DNA of 64,000 nucleotides from Symbiodinium microadriaticum (GCA_001939145.1 LSRX01000679.1:289550-353549), one strand, 5' to 3'. Counted from the stretch's first letter, positions 51,291 to 62,234 are shown. Translations and numbers: made by a program. The notes: generated by a model from the sequence alone, not told the origin.

Positions 51291-51720
51291 TGATCATGAT
51301 CCAGCGCTCCTGAAACTCGATTGGCCTGAAGCACTTTTTGAATCCAGCGAAGACCTGTTTGTGGGTGTGTGTGTGTGTGGGTGTGTGGGTGCATCTCTGA
51401 CGGTCAAAGTCGCCAGATACCAAGGGTTGGGGAAGGGACTCGGCTCTTGGGCTCAGCGGCGCCAGAACAATCATTGTGCAAGGAGTGTAGCTCTCTGGGT
51501 GATCGGCAAGCCCAGAGGAATCGATCCGCATTTGAAAGACCTGCTGGAGATGGAAAGCGTCAATGCCAGCGCAAAGGCAGCATGCCATACCCGTGCCTGC
51601 GGTGATCGCCGACTTCATGCCATTGGAGCCTCTGTAGCTATGGCCTGCTAGCAGTCCAGCATTGGTAGCGTCACCACCTGGCAGCTTGAGCCACGTGCCA
51701 CGTCAGACCTGTCGTTGGGC
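51283..51720 (-). CDS. Hypothetical exon(s)
   Basis: The minus strand reads WLKLPGGDATNAGLLAG at about 51710-51650, then MKSAITAGTGMACCLCAGID, AFHLQQVFQMRIDSSGLADH and YTPCTMIVLAPLSP. GGDATNAG is reminiscent of Gly-rich nucleotide-binding starts of ribokinase-like folds, but no further motif of that family was found. A possible intron interrupts at LLAG. Confidence 0.4.
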
Positions 51721-51734
51721 AACAGCTCAGGTCA

Positions 51735-51850
51735 CACTATGTATAATATATTTTATATTATGAACTATATACTATAAGTTTAAGAAAAAACAATCAATAT
51801 ATATATATATACTATATATATATACATACTATATACTATATATTATATCG
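51735..51850. repeat. AT-rich (TATATA)/(ACTATA) run
   Basis: Irregular AT repeats in the gap between two hypothetical genes. Confidence 0.85.
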
Positions 51851-52760
51851 GAGACATGAGGCCAAGCTCAAACAGGCATCTTCGGAGCTGCTTTTTCACC
51901 TCTGCGCATGTCAAAGCTCTCCTCTTCGAGACCTGATCTCCTCGAGACACGAAGCAGGAAAGTCGCATTTTGGTGGTATATAGTATAAAATAAATAATAA
52001 TATATAGTATATAGTATATAGTATATAGTATATAGTATATAGTATATAGTATATAGTATATAGTATATAGTATATAGTATATAATAATAATATTGAATTT
52101 ATAGTACATAGTCCGTAATATATAGTATAGACGCTCATCGTTAGCTCCAGGTCCTCCACGGCGTCCCGTGCCGTGCTCCAGAACTCAGAGTCGGAGATGG
52201 AGTGGACGCGCTTCAACGACGGGAGGATCTTAGTGCCCTGACACAAGCTTCGAACCATCTCACAGATGCTCCGCAAGCTCCAACATGCACGGCGCGCCTT
52301 TCCCAGGCGGAAGATGTCCTAGAAAGAACAACACACTGCAGCAGGTGCTCCCAGTGCAGCTGCAACCAAGCAGATGCCGCTGCCAAATTGTCCAAAGAAG
52401 GCAACAGCTGGGTCGGTCCTCCATCTCCGGCCTGCACTCTAGGAAAAGCCCACGGGAGCAAAAAGTCATCAAGACCCTAAACCCTAAACCCAAAACAGGC
52501 CCTAAACCCTAAACCCAAAACCCTAAACAGGCCCTAAACCCTAAACCCAAAACCCTAAACCCTATAAGAGCACCGTTCTCCAGAAGCCTGACGGACTTCG
52601 GGAGCCCGATGGGCTCCCTGCGCAGGTAGTCGAGCGACCGCTCCAGTGCCTGCTGTTGAAGCGTCTACCATTCCACTAAGTCCTGATGCTGGCGGGTGGC
52701 CTCCAATCCCTGGCGATCTGCTTGGTTCAAGAACTTCAAGCCCTCGGTGACCCGAACCTT
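51840..52760 (-). CDS. Hypothetical helical gene, about five exons
   Basis: Segments in order: VRVTEGLKFLNQADRQGLEA with TRQHQDLVEW (about 52755-52670), ALERSLDYLRREPIGLPKSV with RLLENGAL (52640-52570), ACWSLRSICEMVRSLCQG with PSLKRVHSISDSEFWSTARD and AVEDLELTMS (52320-52135), and GDQVSKRRALTCAEVKKQL with RRCLFELGLMSP (51925-51845). They are helical with a regular hydrophobic pattern. Introns hold CCCTAAA units (52475-52566) and a (TATAG)n array. No family was recognised. The first segment starts only about 40 bp after the stop of the JmjC-like gene. Confidence 0.45.
51975..52130. repeat. (TATAG)n pentamer array in an intron
   Basis: More than 20 ATAGT units, very regular at 52005-52085. Confidence 0.95.
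52475..52566. repeat. CCCTAAA tract in an intron
   Basis: Units of CCCTAAACCC alternate with AAAACCC and AACAGGC, giving a 33-bp higher-order repeat (CAGGCCCTAAACCCTAAACC...) about three times. Confidence 0.9.
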
Positions 52761-52798
52761 GACACGACAGGCAAAGGGGGACAATGTGGAATCGTTGC

Positions 52799-54454
52799 TC
52801 ATTCAGCACTTAGGCGTCCAACCCGAACAACGTTCCACTGCACCAACGAATCCCACAGCTCCTCCAGATGTACGTACTCAGCGTGTCCAACATCATTCGC
52901 GAGGGAAACATGCGAACACAATGGCTCAACCCGTGCTCCTGGCGCGACACCTTCATGTCATCGTTCATGTCGTGGTATGCAACTGTGTCCTCTGCCTTGA
53001 AACTGATCACAAGCTCCTGAGAGGCTTCGACACACCCTGTCGCTCAGGCTGTCTGCTATCTGCGGCCATGAACATGCCCTGCCCGTCGGACCTTGTGCTT
53101 CATGAACTCCGGATCAGGGAGCCGCTTCAAGGCCAGAGAGTCCCGATGCCCGAACCAAGCAACCGTCTCCTGAACGGTGATCTCTCCATCTGCGTCCGTG
53201 TCAACCAGCTGCATGATCTTTTGGAGTTGCTCCTCCATCTTCTTGGATTTACTGCTGGGCGAGATTCCGCCAACCTCAAACGTGACGTACCCTGACCAAG
53301 CCATGGCCACGCACTGCCCCACTTCAGCGGACAAGGAGAGCCTTGGCAGAAAAGCCCTTAGGAATTGAACCGGCTGCGGGAAAGCATACTGGAGCGTCAG
53401 GGCGGAGCCGCACTCCCCATCCGCCGGTGGCAGCGTGGATGTCTCATGCAAGTAGCCCGGAGGCCAAATCACCGCAGCCTGTTCCTGGTTTAAGAATCCC
53501 AGGTCCGGCTCCCACTTTCCGGCCTCGTAGACTCCGCCGTCAAACTCATCAAAGGAGTCCAGAAAAGACATCTTGGGCAACATCATCTTGCGCCATCTTT
53601 TGTCCCCTCGCAACTGCAAGGAGACCACGGACTCGCAGTAGCCATCGGCATGGGCCCCCGCACCGCAGTGCCCTCCTGGAGAGAACCAGACCTCGAAACT
53701 CCGATTCATCTTTGCCTGGGTTCTTGTTAAGGGATTTAACTTAAGTTACCATAATCAGGAAACCATGTTATTTACTATAGGTCCCTATCATGGGAACTTA
53801 AATTCAATCCCCTAACGAGAACCCAGTTGCTTTGTTCAGGGGATCCTGCAGGAAGGGTGGTGCTTCGAAGCGCTGTTGCACAATCCGCTTCTCCTTCGCT
53901 GAGAGCTCATCCTTGACGTGCCACACATAAGGCCCACGCTTGGGCTTTAAGGGGTCGTCCGCGTACTTCTTCGAAGCAGGTCTGGAGTAATTATGCCACC
54001 AGGTCTTTCCGTCTGGCTTGAACGAGCCTAACTTGAACCGCAATTCACCATCGATCACCTTTGTATCGTGTTTCTTGCGATCAAACCCAGGAAGGTCATG
54101 TATGTACTCGGCCTTCATGTAGCCAAAAGGGAATTTCTCGGCAAAATCCTTGCAAGTCCACCCGGCATACGTCATCCCGTCGGCCCAATCAGAAACGATG
54201 ATGGGGTAGCCACGGCGGGCGTGGAACAGGAACTCTTCTCGAGTTGGCTTGGTGAGGACTACCGGCTTCGGAAGGCCCGTCTCGTCCCGCTCTCCGCGCT
54301 GCCCAGGGAAGTACTCTTCCAGCGTCGGCTCCCAAAGTGGAGGCCTTGTGAGCGTATCGAGGTCAATGTCGAAAAGCTTCTTGCCCGCAGCTGCTACGGC
54401 GAGCAGACAGGTCTGCAACCTGAGCAACACAAACTGTATATGATCACCTTTCAT
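52799..54454 (-). CDS. JmjC/cupin-like hydroxylase with two EF-hands
   Basis: ATG at 54452-54454. The N-terminus has a hydrophobic segment (FVLLRLQTCLLAVAAAG), possibly a signal or anchor. The cupin domain begins RRGYPIIVSDWADGMTYAG, continues through WHNYSRPASKKY, and places GAGAHADGYCESVVSLQLRG (HxD metal site) and PPGYLHETSTL (distal His) as in Fe(II)/2-oxoglutarate JmjC-type hydroxylases. A canonical EF-hand loop follows (DTDADGEITVQE). After a 96-bp GT-AG intron (52996-53091) a second loop follows (DMNDDMKVSRQE), then YVHLEELWDSLVQW and a TGA at 52799-52801. A 115-bp GC-AG intron (53716-53830) made of an inverted-repeat element splits the cupin domain in phase 0. Ca2+-controlled hydroxylation is inferred from domain order; the substrate is unknown. 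Confidence 0.8.
53716..53826. mobile_element. Introner-like inverted-repeat element forming an intron
   Basis: The 35-nt arms (CTGGGTTCTTGTTAAGGGA at the left, CTGGGTTCTCGTTAGGGGA when the right end is inverted) enclose a short AT-rich core. It is flanked on both sides by TTGC (53712-53715 and 53827-53830; GCAA on the coding strand), a 4-bp target duplication. The duplication supplies the GC donor and the arm end supplies the CAG acceptor. Confidence 0.85.
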
Positions 54455-54489
54455 TATGGCTCAAGAGTGCCAACAGCCCACTCTTAGGT

Positions 54490-54940
54490 CAGGTCTTTGA
54501 GAACGTCATGGCGAGAACGTCATGGCAACTGGTGACGAACAACTTTGAATGCGGTGTGTGCTTGTGCCTCTGTGTGTGTGTGTGTGCGCATATGTTGGTT
54601 GCTCACATTGAACCTGATTTCATCCTTTGGCTCCGTCCTGAGCCAAAAGAACAGAAGCAGAGCGGAGACGAGACTCTGCAGGTGGCCTATCCTTGCTACG
54701 GACCACGAGAGCATCCAGGCATCCTATCTGCTTCAGAAACGACCTGCCTGGCGTGGGCTCTTTGCTTCGGAGCTCCTGGGGCAGGCCCAGCGTGTTGGAT
54801 ACCTCCCAGGGGCCGCACGACCCTCACGCAGCACTTAGCATTTGAGCCACTTGTCGCATGCTGCAACAAGCCTCGCAAAGGTAGAAGCGAACCTGTCGCG
54901 TGAGAACGTTCTCGGCAGAAAACGGGCTTGGCACGCAGGC
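54490..54940. other. Stretch without a recognised gene
   Basis: Contains a short (GT)n run at about 54550-54590. Plus-strand ORFs here show no family signal. Confidence 0.45.
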
Positions 54941-54948
54941 TGAAGAAG

Positions 54949-56600
54949 TCAAAACGAAAAGCAACAATCCGACTTGTCCGCCTGCAAGGAGTCTCCAAAC
55001 TTGTCGGCAGACTCCACGATGGCATGCCCGACCCAAACTTCCGAAGGACCTGACATCGGGGTCCCTTTGGAGCTCTTAGCACCGCCAGGGCCTGCATTTC
55101 CCTCCGGGCCTTCACTGTCCGAGTCCCCATAAAGCTGCTTCAGCTCACGGAGCTCATCGTCAGAGCAGATGCAGCCCTGCCCAGGGGGGGACATCAAAAA
55201 ACGCTGAAAAACCCGATGACCAGACACCCGAGTGCCTCGAATGGCTCTTTTTGTGTATGGTCTGTTTCCGGAGTCTCAAACATATTCCGAAGGATGAGGC
55301 TTTGGTCTCCCCTCAACGAAGCTGCTTAGCCGTTCCATGGGGAGGTTAAAAACCAAACCCTGAACCCTAAACCCTAAACCCCTAAACCCCGAAACCCTAA
55401 ACCCCTAAACTCCTAAATCCCTAAACCCTAAACCCCTAAACCCCCCTAAATCCCTGAAACCCTGAACCCCTAAATCCCTAAACACTTCAGGCCCAAGGCA
55501 GAAAAAACCCGCTAAGCCCTATAAACCCTTAAAACCCTATAAACCCTATAATCCCTATAAGCTCTAAAAACCCTATAAACCCTTTAAGCCTTCTTCTCTG
55601 GCTCTGGGCCTTCTCCGATTCGTCGTCAACGAGCTTGGAGAACTCCGCCAGGCCTAGGCCTTCTTCCTGTCGGCAAAATTTGGGAGTTTTTAGGGTTCAG
55701 GGTTTAGGGTTTAGGGGTTTCAGGGTTCTTAACGTTTCAGGGCTTCAGGGTTTTAGGGTTTAGGGTTTAGGGTCTTAGGGTTTAGGGTTTAGGGGGCCTA
55801 ATGTGAGACATGGATTCAGAGAGAGGCTGAACCAGACTCCCCTGCCCTGAGTGGCGCGGTGGGTCCATCCCTCCCCTTCCCCCCGCCCTTCTTTCGGGGC
55901 TGTGAAGGCGTGGGAGCAGCTTTGTGCAAGATCCGCGCCCAACAACCTGCTCGGTGTGCTTCCCGCTTCCGTGTCCCAGAAGAATCAATGCGCTGCTGGT
56001 GAAGCCGCCCAAGGACAAGAAGCTTGCCGGCACCCGAATCCCCCCCTGGAAAGAATCCTCGAGCCTCCACCCTCCAAAAGAGGTTCGCAGTTAGTGCAAA
56101 AAATGGCCGATCATGAGCCGGGGCCTCCGTCACTCCGAACTCCGCGCAGAGCGAAGCATACTCCCTAGAGCTGCACACGGGAACCGGCGTATGAAGCAGT
56201 CTTTCTTCATGCAAAGCGTACCACAGTGTAAGCAGCAGGCTTGGACCAATCTTCATCAGTCCCGTCAAAGCCTCTCGGACTGACTCCACAGTCGGTGTGC
56301 GGGTCATTGCAACCGCCCCCCAAAGGTTCAGAGCCCACCTGTGAAGGTCGCCAGCTTTCGAAGCTCCTTCTGTTTCAGCCGCTCGGAGAGGCTCGTCAGA
56401 GCTCGGAAAGCTTCCTGAAAAAAGGCAGGAACGGCCCTACGTGGCCCACATTTGGCTACACTTCGACCTTGATGAGCACCGGCCGCTGTCGAGGCCCCGC
56501 CGGCCGCGGCCAACGTAGACCTCCCAAAAGGCATCCCGCAGGCCGGACCTATGAGACAAAAAAGCGACCGCCCAAGGAGGAGGCAAAGAAGATCGTCGGG
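54949..56600 (-). CDS. Hypothetical gene, helical and acidic exons
   Basis: Segments in order: AVPAFFQEAFRALTSLSERL with KQKELRKLATFTG (about 56440-56335), TVESVREALTGLMKIGPSLL with LTLWYALHEERLLHTPVPV and SREYASLCAEFGV (56300-56110), GLGLAEFSKLVDDESEKAQS (about 55660-55600), and ICSDDELRELKQLYGDSDSE with GHAIVESADKFGDSLQADKS (55170-54960). The second block is strongly helical, similar in style to armadillo or FAST-kinase-like repeats, but this was not confirmed. Large TTTAGGG/CCCTAAA blocks fill the introns. The number of genes is uncertain. Confidence 0.4.
55342..55590. repeat. Long CCCTAAA-like tract
   Basis: About 250 bp of CCCTAAA, CCCCTAAA, AATCCCTAA and ACCCTATAA variants. One of the longest telomere-like blocks in the window. 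Confidence 0.9.
55685..55800. repeat. TTTAGGG-like tract, opposite direction
   Basis: TTTAGGG, TTCAGGG and TTTTAGGG units. Together with 55342-55590 it forms a large inverted pair around a short exon-like segment. Confidence 0.9.
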
Positions 56601-56873
56601 TCTCAGTCGGAGTTGGTGCGCCTGCTACACTCTTTGGCTTAGGGTTGAGGGTTTAGGGTTTGGGGTTTAGGGTTCGGCGTCTGGACACTTCTTGTTCCGA
56701 TTCACTCAACGACGGCCACCGGCCTACCGTTTGGTTGCAGAAGCGAGGGTGCACCTGCCTCGATCAAGTCCACTGGGACATCGAAGGCACCGGACAAAGT
56801 GGATCTGGCAAGCAATGACTGTCTGCTTCACCCGGAAGTGTTCAATCCATGAGCTGAAAACGATTCAAAACCA

Positions 56874-57434
56874 GTGACGGTCTCCAAGCCAGCAGCACCC
56901 CTCGAAGAACCGCACAGCAACACCGTCCAGAAGGCGGCCGTCACTCTCAGCCACAGCAGTGCTGGCAGCCTGCCCAGGAATAAGTGTTACAAAGCCAAGG
57001 GCATTCCCGGAAACGCTTTCATGTGTGCATGTATGTTTCTGCTCAGGCAGCACAAAAAGTCCGCGGCTCCAAGAAATGCAGGAGTGCAGCAGATAGATGA
57101 AGCACTGCCTATGAAACAGCAGGCTATCATGCGGCACGCCAGCCAGAAGTTGAAATCCAACGCTGCGGGGTTCGCAAAACACTACAGCTGTCTGTCCCAG
57201 TCGACAAGTTCAAGAACAGTGTCAAAGTGTTTGAGCAGCTTGTTTGAGCCGCTACTTCCAACATCTGCAAAGGTAGCACGACCTGAGACAGCAAGCTGCG
57301 GCAAGTGCCTGACAGATATGTCTAAAACCTGTCTCTTAAATGGACTCAGGTTCAGGGAGGGCGAGACTGGAAGCCGTGCATACAGGAGATCTCGCCTCTA
57401 CATGCTTTCGGCCTCGCCACCAGAATTGGGTTAA
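56874..57434 (+). CDS. Uncertain plus-strand ORF (186 codons)
   Basis: This is one of the longest plus-strand frames free of simple repeats. Parts look protein-like (QQIDEALPMKQQAIMRHAS, SLFEPLLPTSAKVARPETAS), with regular helix-forming residues and a few Cys. No family was recognised, and the direction is against the rest of the window. It lies just beyond the 3' side of the multi-domain phosphoribosyltransferase gene and may be antisense noise. Confidence 0.25.
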   Translation: MTVSKPAAPLEEPHSNTVQKAAVTLSHSSAGSLPRNKCYKAKGIPGNAFMCACMFLLRQHKKSAAPRNAGVQQIDEALPMKQQAIMRHASQKLKSNAAGFAKHYSCLSQSTSSRTVSKCLSSLFEPLLPTSAKVARPETASCGKCLTDMSKTCLLNGLRFREGETGSRAYRRSRLYMLSASPPELG

Positions 57435-57706
57435 CAATGCAGCACCGAGCTGCCTAAATCAAAAGCACTACCACCTCCAGGCTACGGCGCCATGGCTGCC
57501 GAACTCAAGCTACAGACACTCGCTGCAGCCATTCTGCGACCTTGACCTCACAACGACCAGCAGCAATGCCGACCACATCGGCAAGGACCACCACCTTTCC
57601 ATGCATCGCATGAGTGAAACTCCTCGCAAATTGACGCACCAAGCCTTGGCACCCAGAGCCTCGCGGCCTGCAAGCTGCTGGGCGACATGATATGGCATGA
57701 TATGGC

Positions 57707-57756
57707 AGTTTAGGGGTTTCAGGTTTGGGGTTTAGAGTTTAGGGTTTAGGGGGGCT
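57707..57756. repeat. TTTAGGG-like tract
   Basis: Short group of TTTAGGG, TTTGGGG and TTTAGAG units just past the end of the phosphoribosyltransferase gene. Confidence 0.85.
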
Positions 57757-57773
57757 ATGTAGCGACGAGCCAA

Positions 57774-60700
57774 TCAGACCCCCGGAAATTTGACCGCCCC
57801 GCCTGAGGAGTTCAGGGCGACAGAGGCCGGCCTCTGGCCCACGAGTTGCGTGCGATTCAAGGCCAAGAAGGCGTAGCCCGCAATCGTCGCACCGGCCTCC
57901 TCACCTGGCTCTTGGGAAACCCCCCCGCCCTGATGGCTAAAATGGCCCCCATATTTTCTTCCGAGCGCTGCACAAATCTGCTTCAACGCCAGCGCCGTCT
58001 GCCCTGCGATTCCCACGCGCCAACGACTCAAGATGATGCAAGCACAAGGCGAGCCTCTCGATCTCGAATCCAAGCAAGTTACACCAGAGCCGCTCAACAG
58101 AATCTATGGACGGCCTGAAGCCAAGAAGTCGTCCGCTATGAGAACTCGATCGCTTGGGCCGAAGAACTCGCCGGAGACGTTAAACATGCCTTGGCTGCTC
58201 GAACTTGACATTTCGTCGCCACACTAAAACTTACATCGAACTTTTGATTCAAGTAAATCGGAGCCCTGCCTGTAGGAGCTTGGGCGCTCAGAATCCGCTG
58301 ACCCTTCATGGTCAGCGGTACAGTGTTGCCTTGCTGCGGCAGCCACTCCATGAAGGACTAAAGACAGAAAGACCAAAAGAGCCCAAGAGACTCTTTTTTT
58401 TTTCAGCTGAAGAGGCATTCGTGCATTCCTGAACTGAGCCCAGAAGCGGGCGAAGATCATCGGCACTTCGGAATGCCTGGCCACGACGTACGCCACCGAC
58501 AGGCCCTGCACCGGAGCACCTTCTGTCAGCTTCACCGTTGCACAAGGAACTTAAGGGCTCACTCAGCGATTTCTGACGAGCCACCTGTCAGGACCTTGGT
58601 GACTCCGGCAAACTGCGCAGCCAGCACGTCACCACAAGCATCGAGCAGAACTGGGTCCATGCTCATATGCTGACCCAACACCTGGGCCCAGATCGAAGCA
58701 CACCAGAGACAGCGCAACTGAGCTGGCCGCAGGTTGGCGCAAAAGCAATTGAGTGGAGTGCTGACCTGAACTTCATGGCGTTTGCTGCCGCATCGATCTC
58801 AACTTCCTTGCTCATTCTCCGGACGAGATCAGTAGCCACTCGCACCCAGGTGTCTCGCGCAGGCTCAGGGCAGCGGAAGACTTTCATCCCTGCATGACAG
58901 CGTGAGAGAAATGCGACATTTCTAAGCGGTGTCACGCTGGTCTCTCATGGCCCATGCCTTGATCATCCATCGATAAAACTTTCGTGAGGGCCACAATGCT
59001 GTCCTGAGTGCACTGAGCAATGCTCAACTTGGGGGCATATCCAGGAACGCTTCCGCTGCTTTTGTCTTCAGGCCGGAACTCTCTGCTGATGAGGCGCAGC
59101 CATGTGCGGTCGCGCAGCCAATATTTTGCCCCGGCCGTGCTGGAAAACCTTCAGGGAGGGCCCCTTGATTTGATGGAAACACAGTTCTAGTCTGCTTCCA
59201 AGCCTTCTCCACGAGAAAGCCTGCACCAACAACCGTAGCGCCAACCTCGCAAATCGGCCCCACTGCAGCATCCGGAAACACGAAAGCTCAAGCTTCCATG
59301 ATGTGTGCTCGCCATGATTGTGCATACGCGCAAGTATCCGCTTCGCTCCTGGTCACAGAGGTTCTGCAGTGCCATGGTCGTGGCTCCGTTTCCCAAAATA
59401 TCATCAACTAGCAGCACGGCGTCGTCCTTTCGCAGGTGGTCCTAGGTCCAGTAGAGGAGGCATGCAGCATCCAACAACTGCTTCAACAAATACAGAAGGG
59501 CCAAAGGCCTAGCATGCAAGATCGAAGCAAGGCTCGCGAAAGATGTGAAGAGTTCCTCGCGCCGAATCCGTGCTACCCTCGACTTTTGCGGAGATTGTGC
59601 CACCCGCGACTGCCATAACCTTGCTCAGCTCCCTGCGTGCCTGAATTCAGGAGCCATGTGCAGATCGGGAAGTCTCTCATATGGCTGTAGCAAGACGCAG
59701 TCAATGCAGTCAAGAGTCACAGATCAAGGGCACGCGAAGTTGTATTGCCAAAGCCAAGGCTGGTGCAACACCGGACATTTCAGCAGTCAGAACAGCCGTT
59801 GCCCGTGAGTCTACGAAGCGCTTTGCCAGCAGCGTAGCAGCCTGATCCATGAGCCTCGTGTCCACCTGTGAATGGCTTACGTTTGCCTGCAAAACCGTCT
59901 GGCATGCATCTAGATGTGCATATCGCAAAACGACACCAGCCGAGGTGCAACGTGGTTCAGGAATGAAGATGCATTGATCATGCCTCGCCCTTGATGCCCC
60001 TGGGCAGATGACAGGACTCGGTTGATCATTACCTTCCCGTCTGCAGGTTGGATGGGTTTGCAGTCACCGACCACCTTGCAGTCCAACGAAATTCCCTCTG
60101 TGGACATCGCTTCGATGCATGCAAGTGATACGATGCGGCCGTTCAAGTGGGGAAGTTCCCGCAGAATCTTTCCACGACCATCTTGGAACCGTTTTTCGAC
60201 GAGGAAAGCCATCCCTGTGACTTCAGCCTTCGCCTGCTCGACCAGTCGATGCAGCGCTACGCCAGTGGTGCCCGTGGCCAGAAAATCATCGACAACCAAA
60301 ACCACCTCGCCGGGAAGCAAGGCCTCTTTGGTAACATAAAGTACCAACTTCTTCTTCTTGGTGAAGCTTTCCGAAGGAGCGCTGTACATAGTCTGCATGA
60401 CCACCTCATCGTTCTCATGCGTCTCCCGGGCACAGACAAGCGGCACACGCAAGGCCGTTGCTACGGCATGTGCCGGAGGGAGACCCCCGGTTTGGGCTGT
60501 GAGCACCTTTTGCACCCCAAAACCTGCAAAAACCCGCGCTAGCAGCTGGCCACACATGTCCATCAAGCGGGTGTCAACTTGATGGTTAACAAAGGAATAA
60601 ACCTTGAGCAGATTTCCTGGTAGCACCTTCCCCTCTCGCATCACTCGCTCCGTCAGAACATCTGCCGCAACAACCTCTGGCAGTTGTTGCTGCTGGACCG

Positions 60701-61340
60701 CAGGGGCAATGCAAGGCTTTACATCCACAGGGCCTCCTGCACTGGGCTTGGAAACCTTTGCCAGGCTCTCGAACTTTCCTTCAATGGGACTGCCCCTACC
60801 ATTTGCAAGGCAGTTGTGGATGATCGCACCGACCCCAACAACTTTGGCACCAGCCTTCTCGCAGATGGTTTTCAGAGCACTGACTGTTGTGCCTGTGCTG
60901 ACGACATCATCTATTATCACGACCCGGTCCTCTGCACAAATGGCACTCGAAAGTACCCAGTGCGTGCGGCCCTGGAGAGTTGCGGAAAAGGTGGCATCAC
61001 CATTCCAAGTCTCTGGGACAGAGGGATAAGCGAAGACTACGGGCATTTCCAAGTGCCTCGATGCTGCCACGGCTGGCAGGAGCCCCTGGCTACTGCAGCC
61101 AGCCAGGATCTTGGTCGGCTTTGCATCCATCAGCCGATTTGCTAAGAGCGCTCCGCAGCTGTCCATTAGGACAGGGTCCACCCTGTAATTCAGGAAATCA
61201 GCGACCCGTAAGATGCCATCCGGCAACACCTCTGCTTCATCTTGAATACGCTTCGTAAGGGCATTCAAGGCAAGCGATTGCACCTCCAAAGCCATGAGGC
61301 GCGAAGAAGGGCACTGGCCCACGATGAAAGCTTCAATGCT
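57774..61340 (-). CDS. Protein with four tandem xanthine-phosphoribosyltransferase-like domains
   Basis: A 479-codon frame (61340 to 59952) holds two complete domains. Each starts with ILRVADFLNYRVDPVLMD or LLKVYSFVNHQVDTRLMD, continues with a TKILAG or QKVLTAQTGG strand and PVVFA or PLVCAR, and has a PRPP loop (VVIIDDVVSTGTT, about 60890-60926; VVLVVDDFLATGTT, about 60270-60310). A third copy begins with SSFLNH; an 86-bp intron (59866-59951) then joins VDTRLMDQAATLLAKRF, with VLLVDDILGNGATT at about 59385-59424 and FLVEK joined to VFQHGRGKIL. A fourth copy reads SMDPVLLDACGDVLAAQFAG, GLSVAYVVARHSEVPMIFAR, VLIADDFLASG and QTALALKQICAALG. The family makes nucleotides from purine bases and PRPP. 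Several introns need GC or GA donors. The start of the gene is not fixed; a CTAG acceptor lies just before 61340. Confidence 0.8.
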
Positions 61341-61399
61341 AGAACACAAAGGGCCTGGAGGTCTGGAACCAAGTATTCCGCTTCATCGTGTTCAAAGAA

Positions 61400-62225
61400 A
61401 CAACGACTAGTTTGTGTGTGTGTGTGTTGTTGCGCACTGTCACTGCTCCGACTACACGTAGATGCTTTGCTCTTGAGGTGGCAGTTACTCACAGAAGAGA
61501 GCTGATGCACAAGCTGCATTGGTTTCAAGCGGCCTCCTGCAACAAGAAGTTCGGAAGCTCCAAGAGCCCACAAAAAATTCCGCTGCCATGCAAGTGAAGC
61601 CTCGGGCCTCCATGAAATTGAGCTGGCGCCAGGCAGCCGCGTAGCTCGCACAAGAAGGCCACTTCTTCGTCTCTGCCTGCTCGGGCAGGCCCAGGGTTTT
61701 TTTGCGCTTCTTTTGCCAGCATTTCTGGGACGGTGGCTGGCCATGAGACATGCTCCGACTCGCCCTCCCTGCGTCTTTGGAAAGCCTCTCAAGTCTTAGC
61801 TCTTAGAGCGATGGGCGCATTCCCGAGGCCTTGCGGTTCCCCCCTGCCTTCAGCGGTTGCTCCCGGTGCTCAAGGCAGAGGTGCACCTCATCACACGAGA
61901 TCAGCCTCCTTCCGCAACAGGGCCCTGGCCACAACTGCACAGCTTTCGGCAAACTCCTTCCTTGCATGCCACAGCACACGAGGGCCAAGGCATAGCAGCT
62001 GTGGGCAGCTGCAGCTCCTGGCTAAAGGATTCTGCTTCCAGCATGCAGTGTTGTAATGCACCAGCATCAGCATCACCATGTTCTTGCTCCAACCCAGGGG
62101 AACAGCGATGATAATTGCAAGTAGTATTCTGGATAATATGACCACTGGGGAGAAGTTGTGTCGTTGTGTCATGCTGATACTGCTACTAGCTGCTACTGCC
62201 TCTGCTACTGCTGCCGCTGCTCCTG
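61400..62225. other. Stretch without a recognised gene
   Basis: A (GT)n run lies at about 61412-61428. Minus-strand frames (AGRDEEVAFLCELRGCLAPA near 61690) may be upstream exons of the phosphoribosyltransferase gene but cannot be tied to it. Confidence 0.4.
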
Positions 62226-62227
62226 TG

Positions 62228-62234
62228 CTTTTGC

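Noticed and set aside
54452-54468. CATTATGGCTCAAG, resembling the end of the dinoflagellate spliced leader (CATTTTGGCTCAAG)
   Set aside because: It is on the plus strand, antisense to the gene whose ATG it overlaps, differs by one base, and the remaining leader sequence is absent. A relict leader should be on the coding strand upstream of the ATG.
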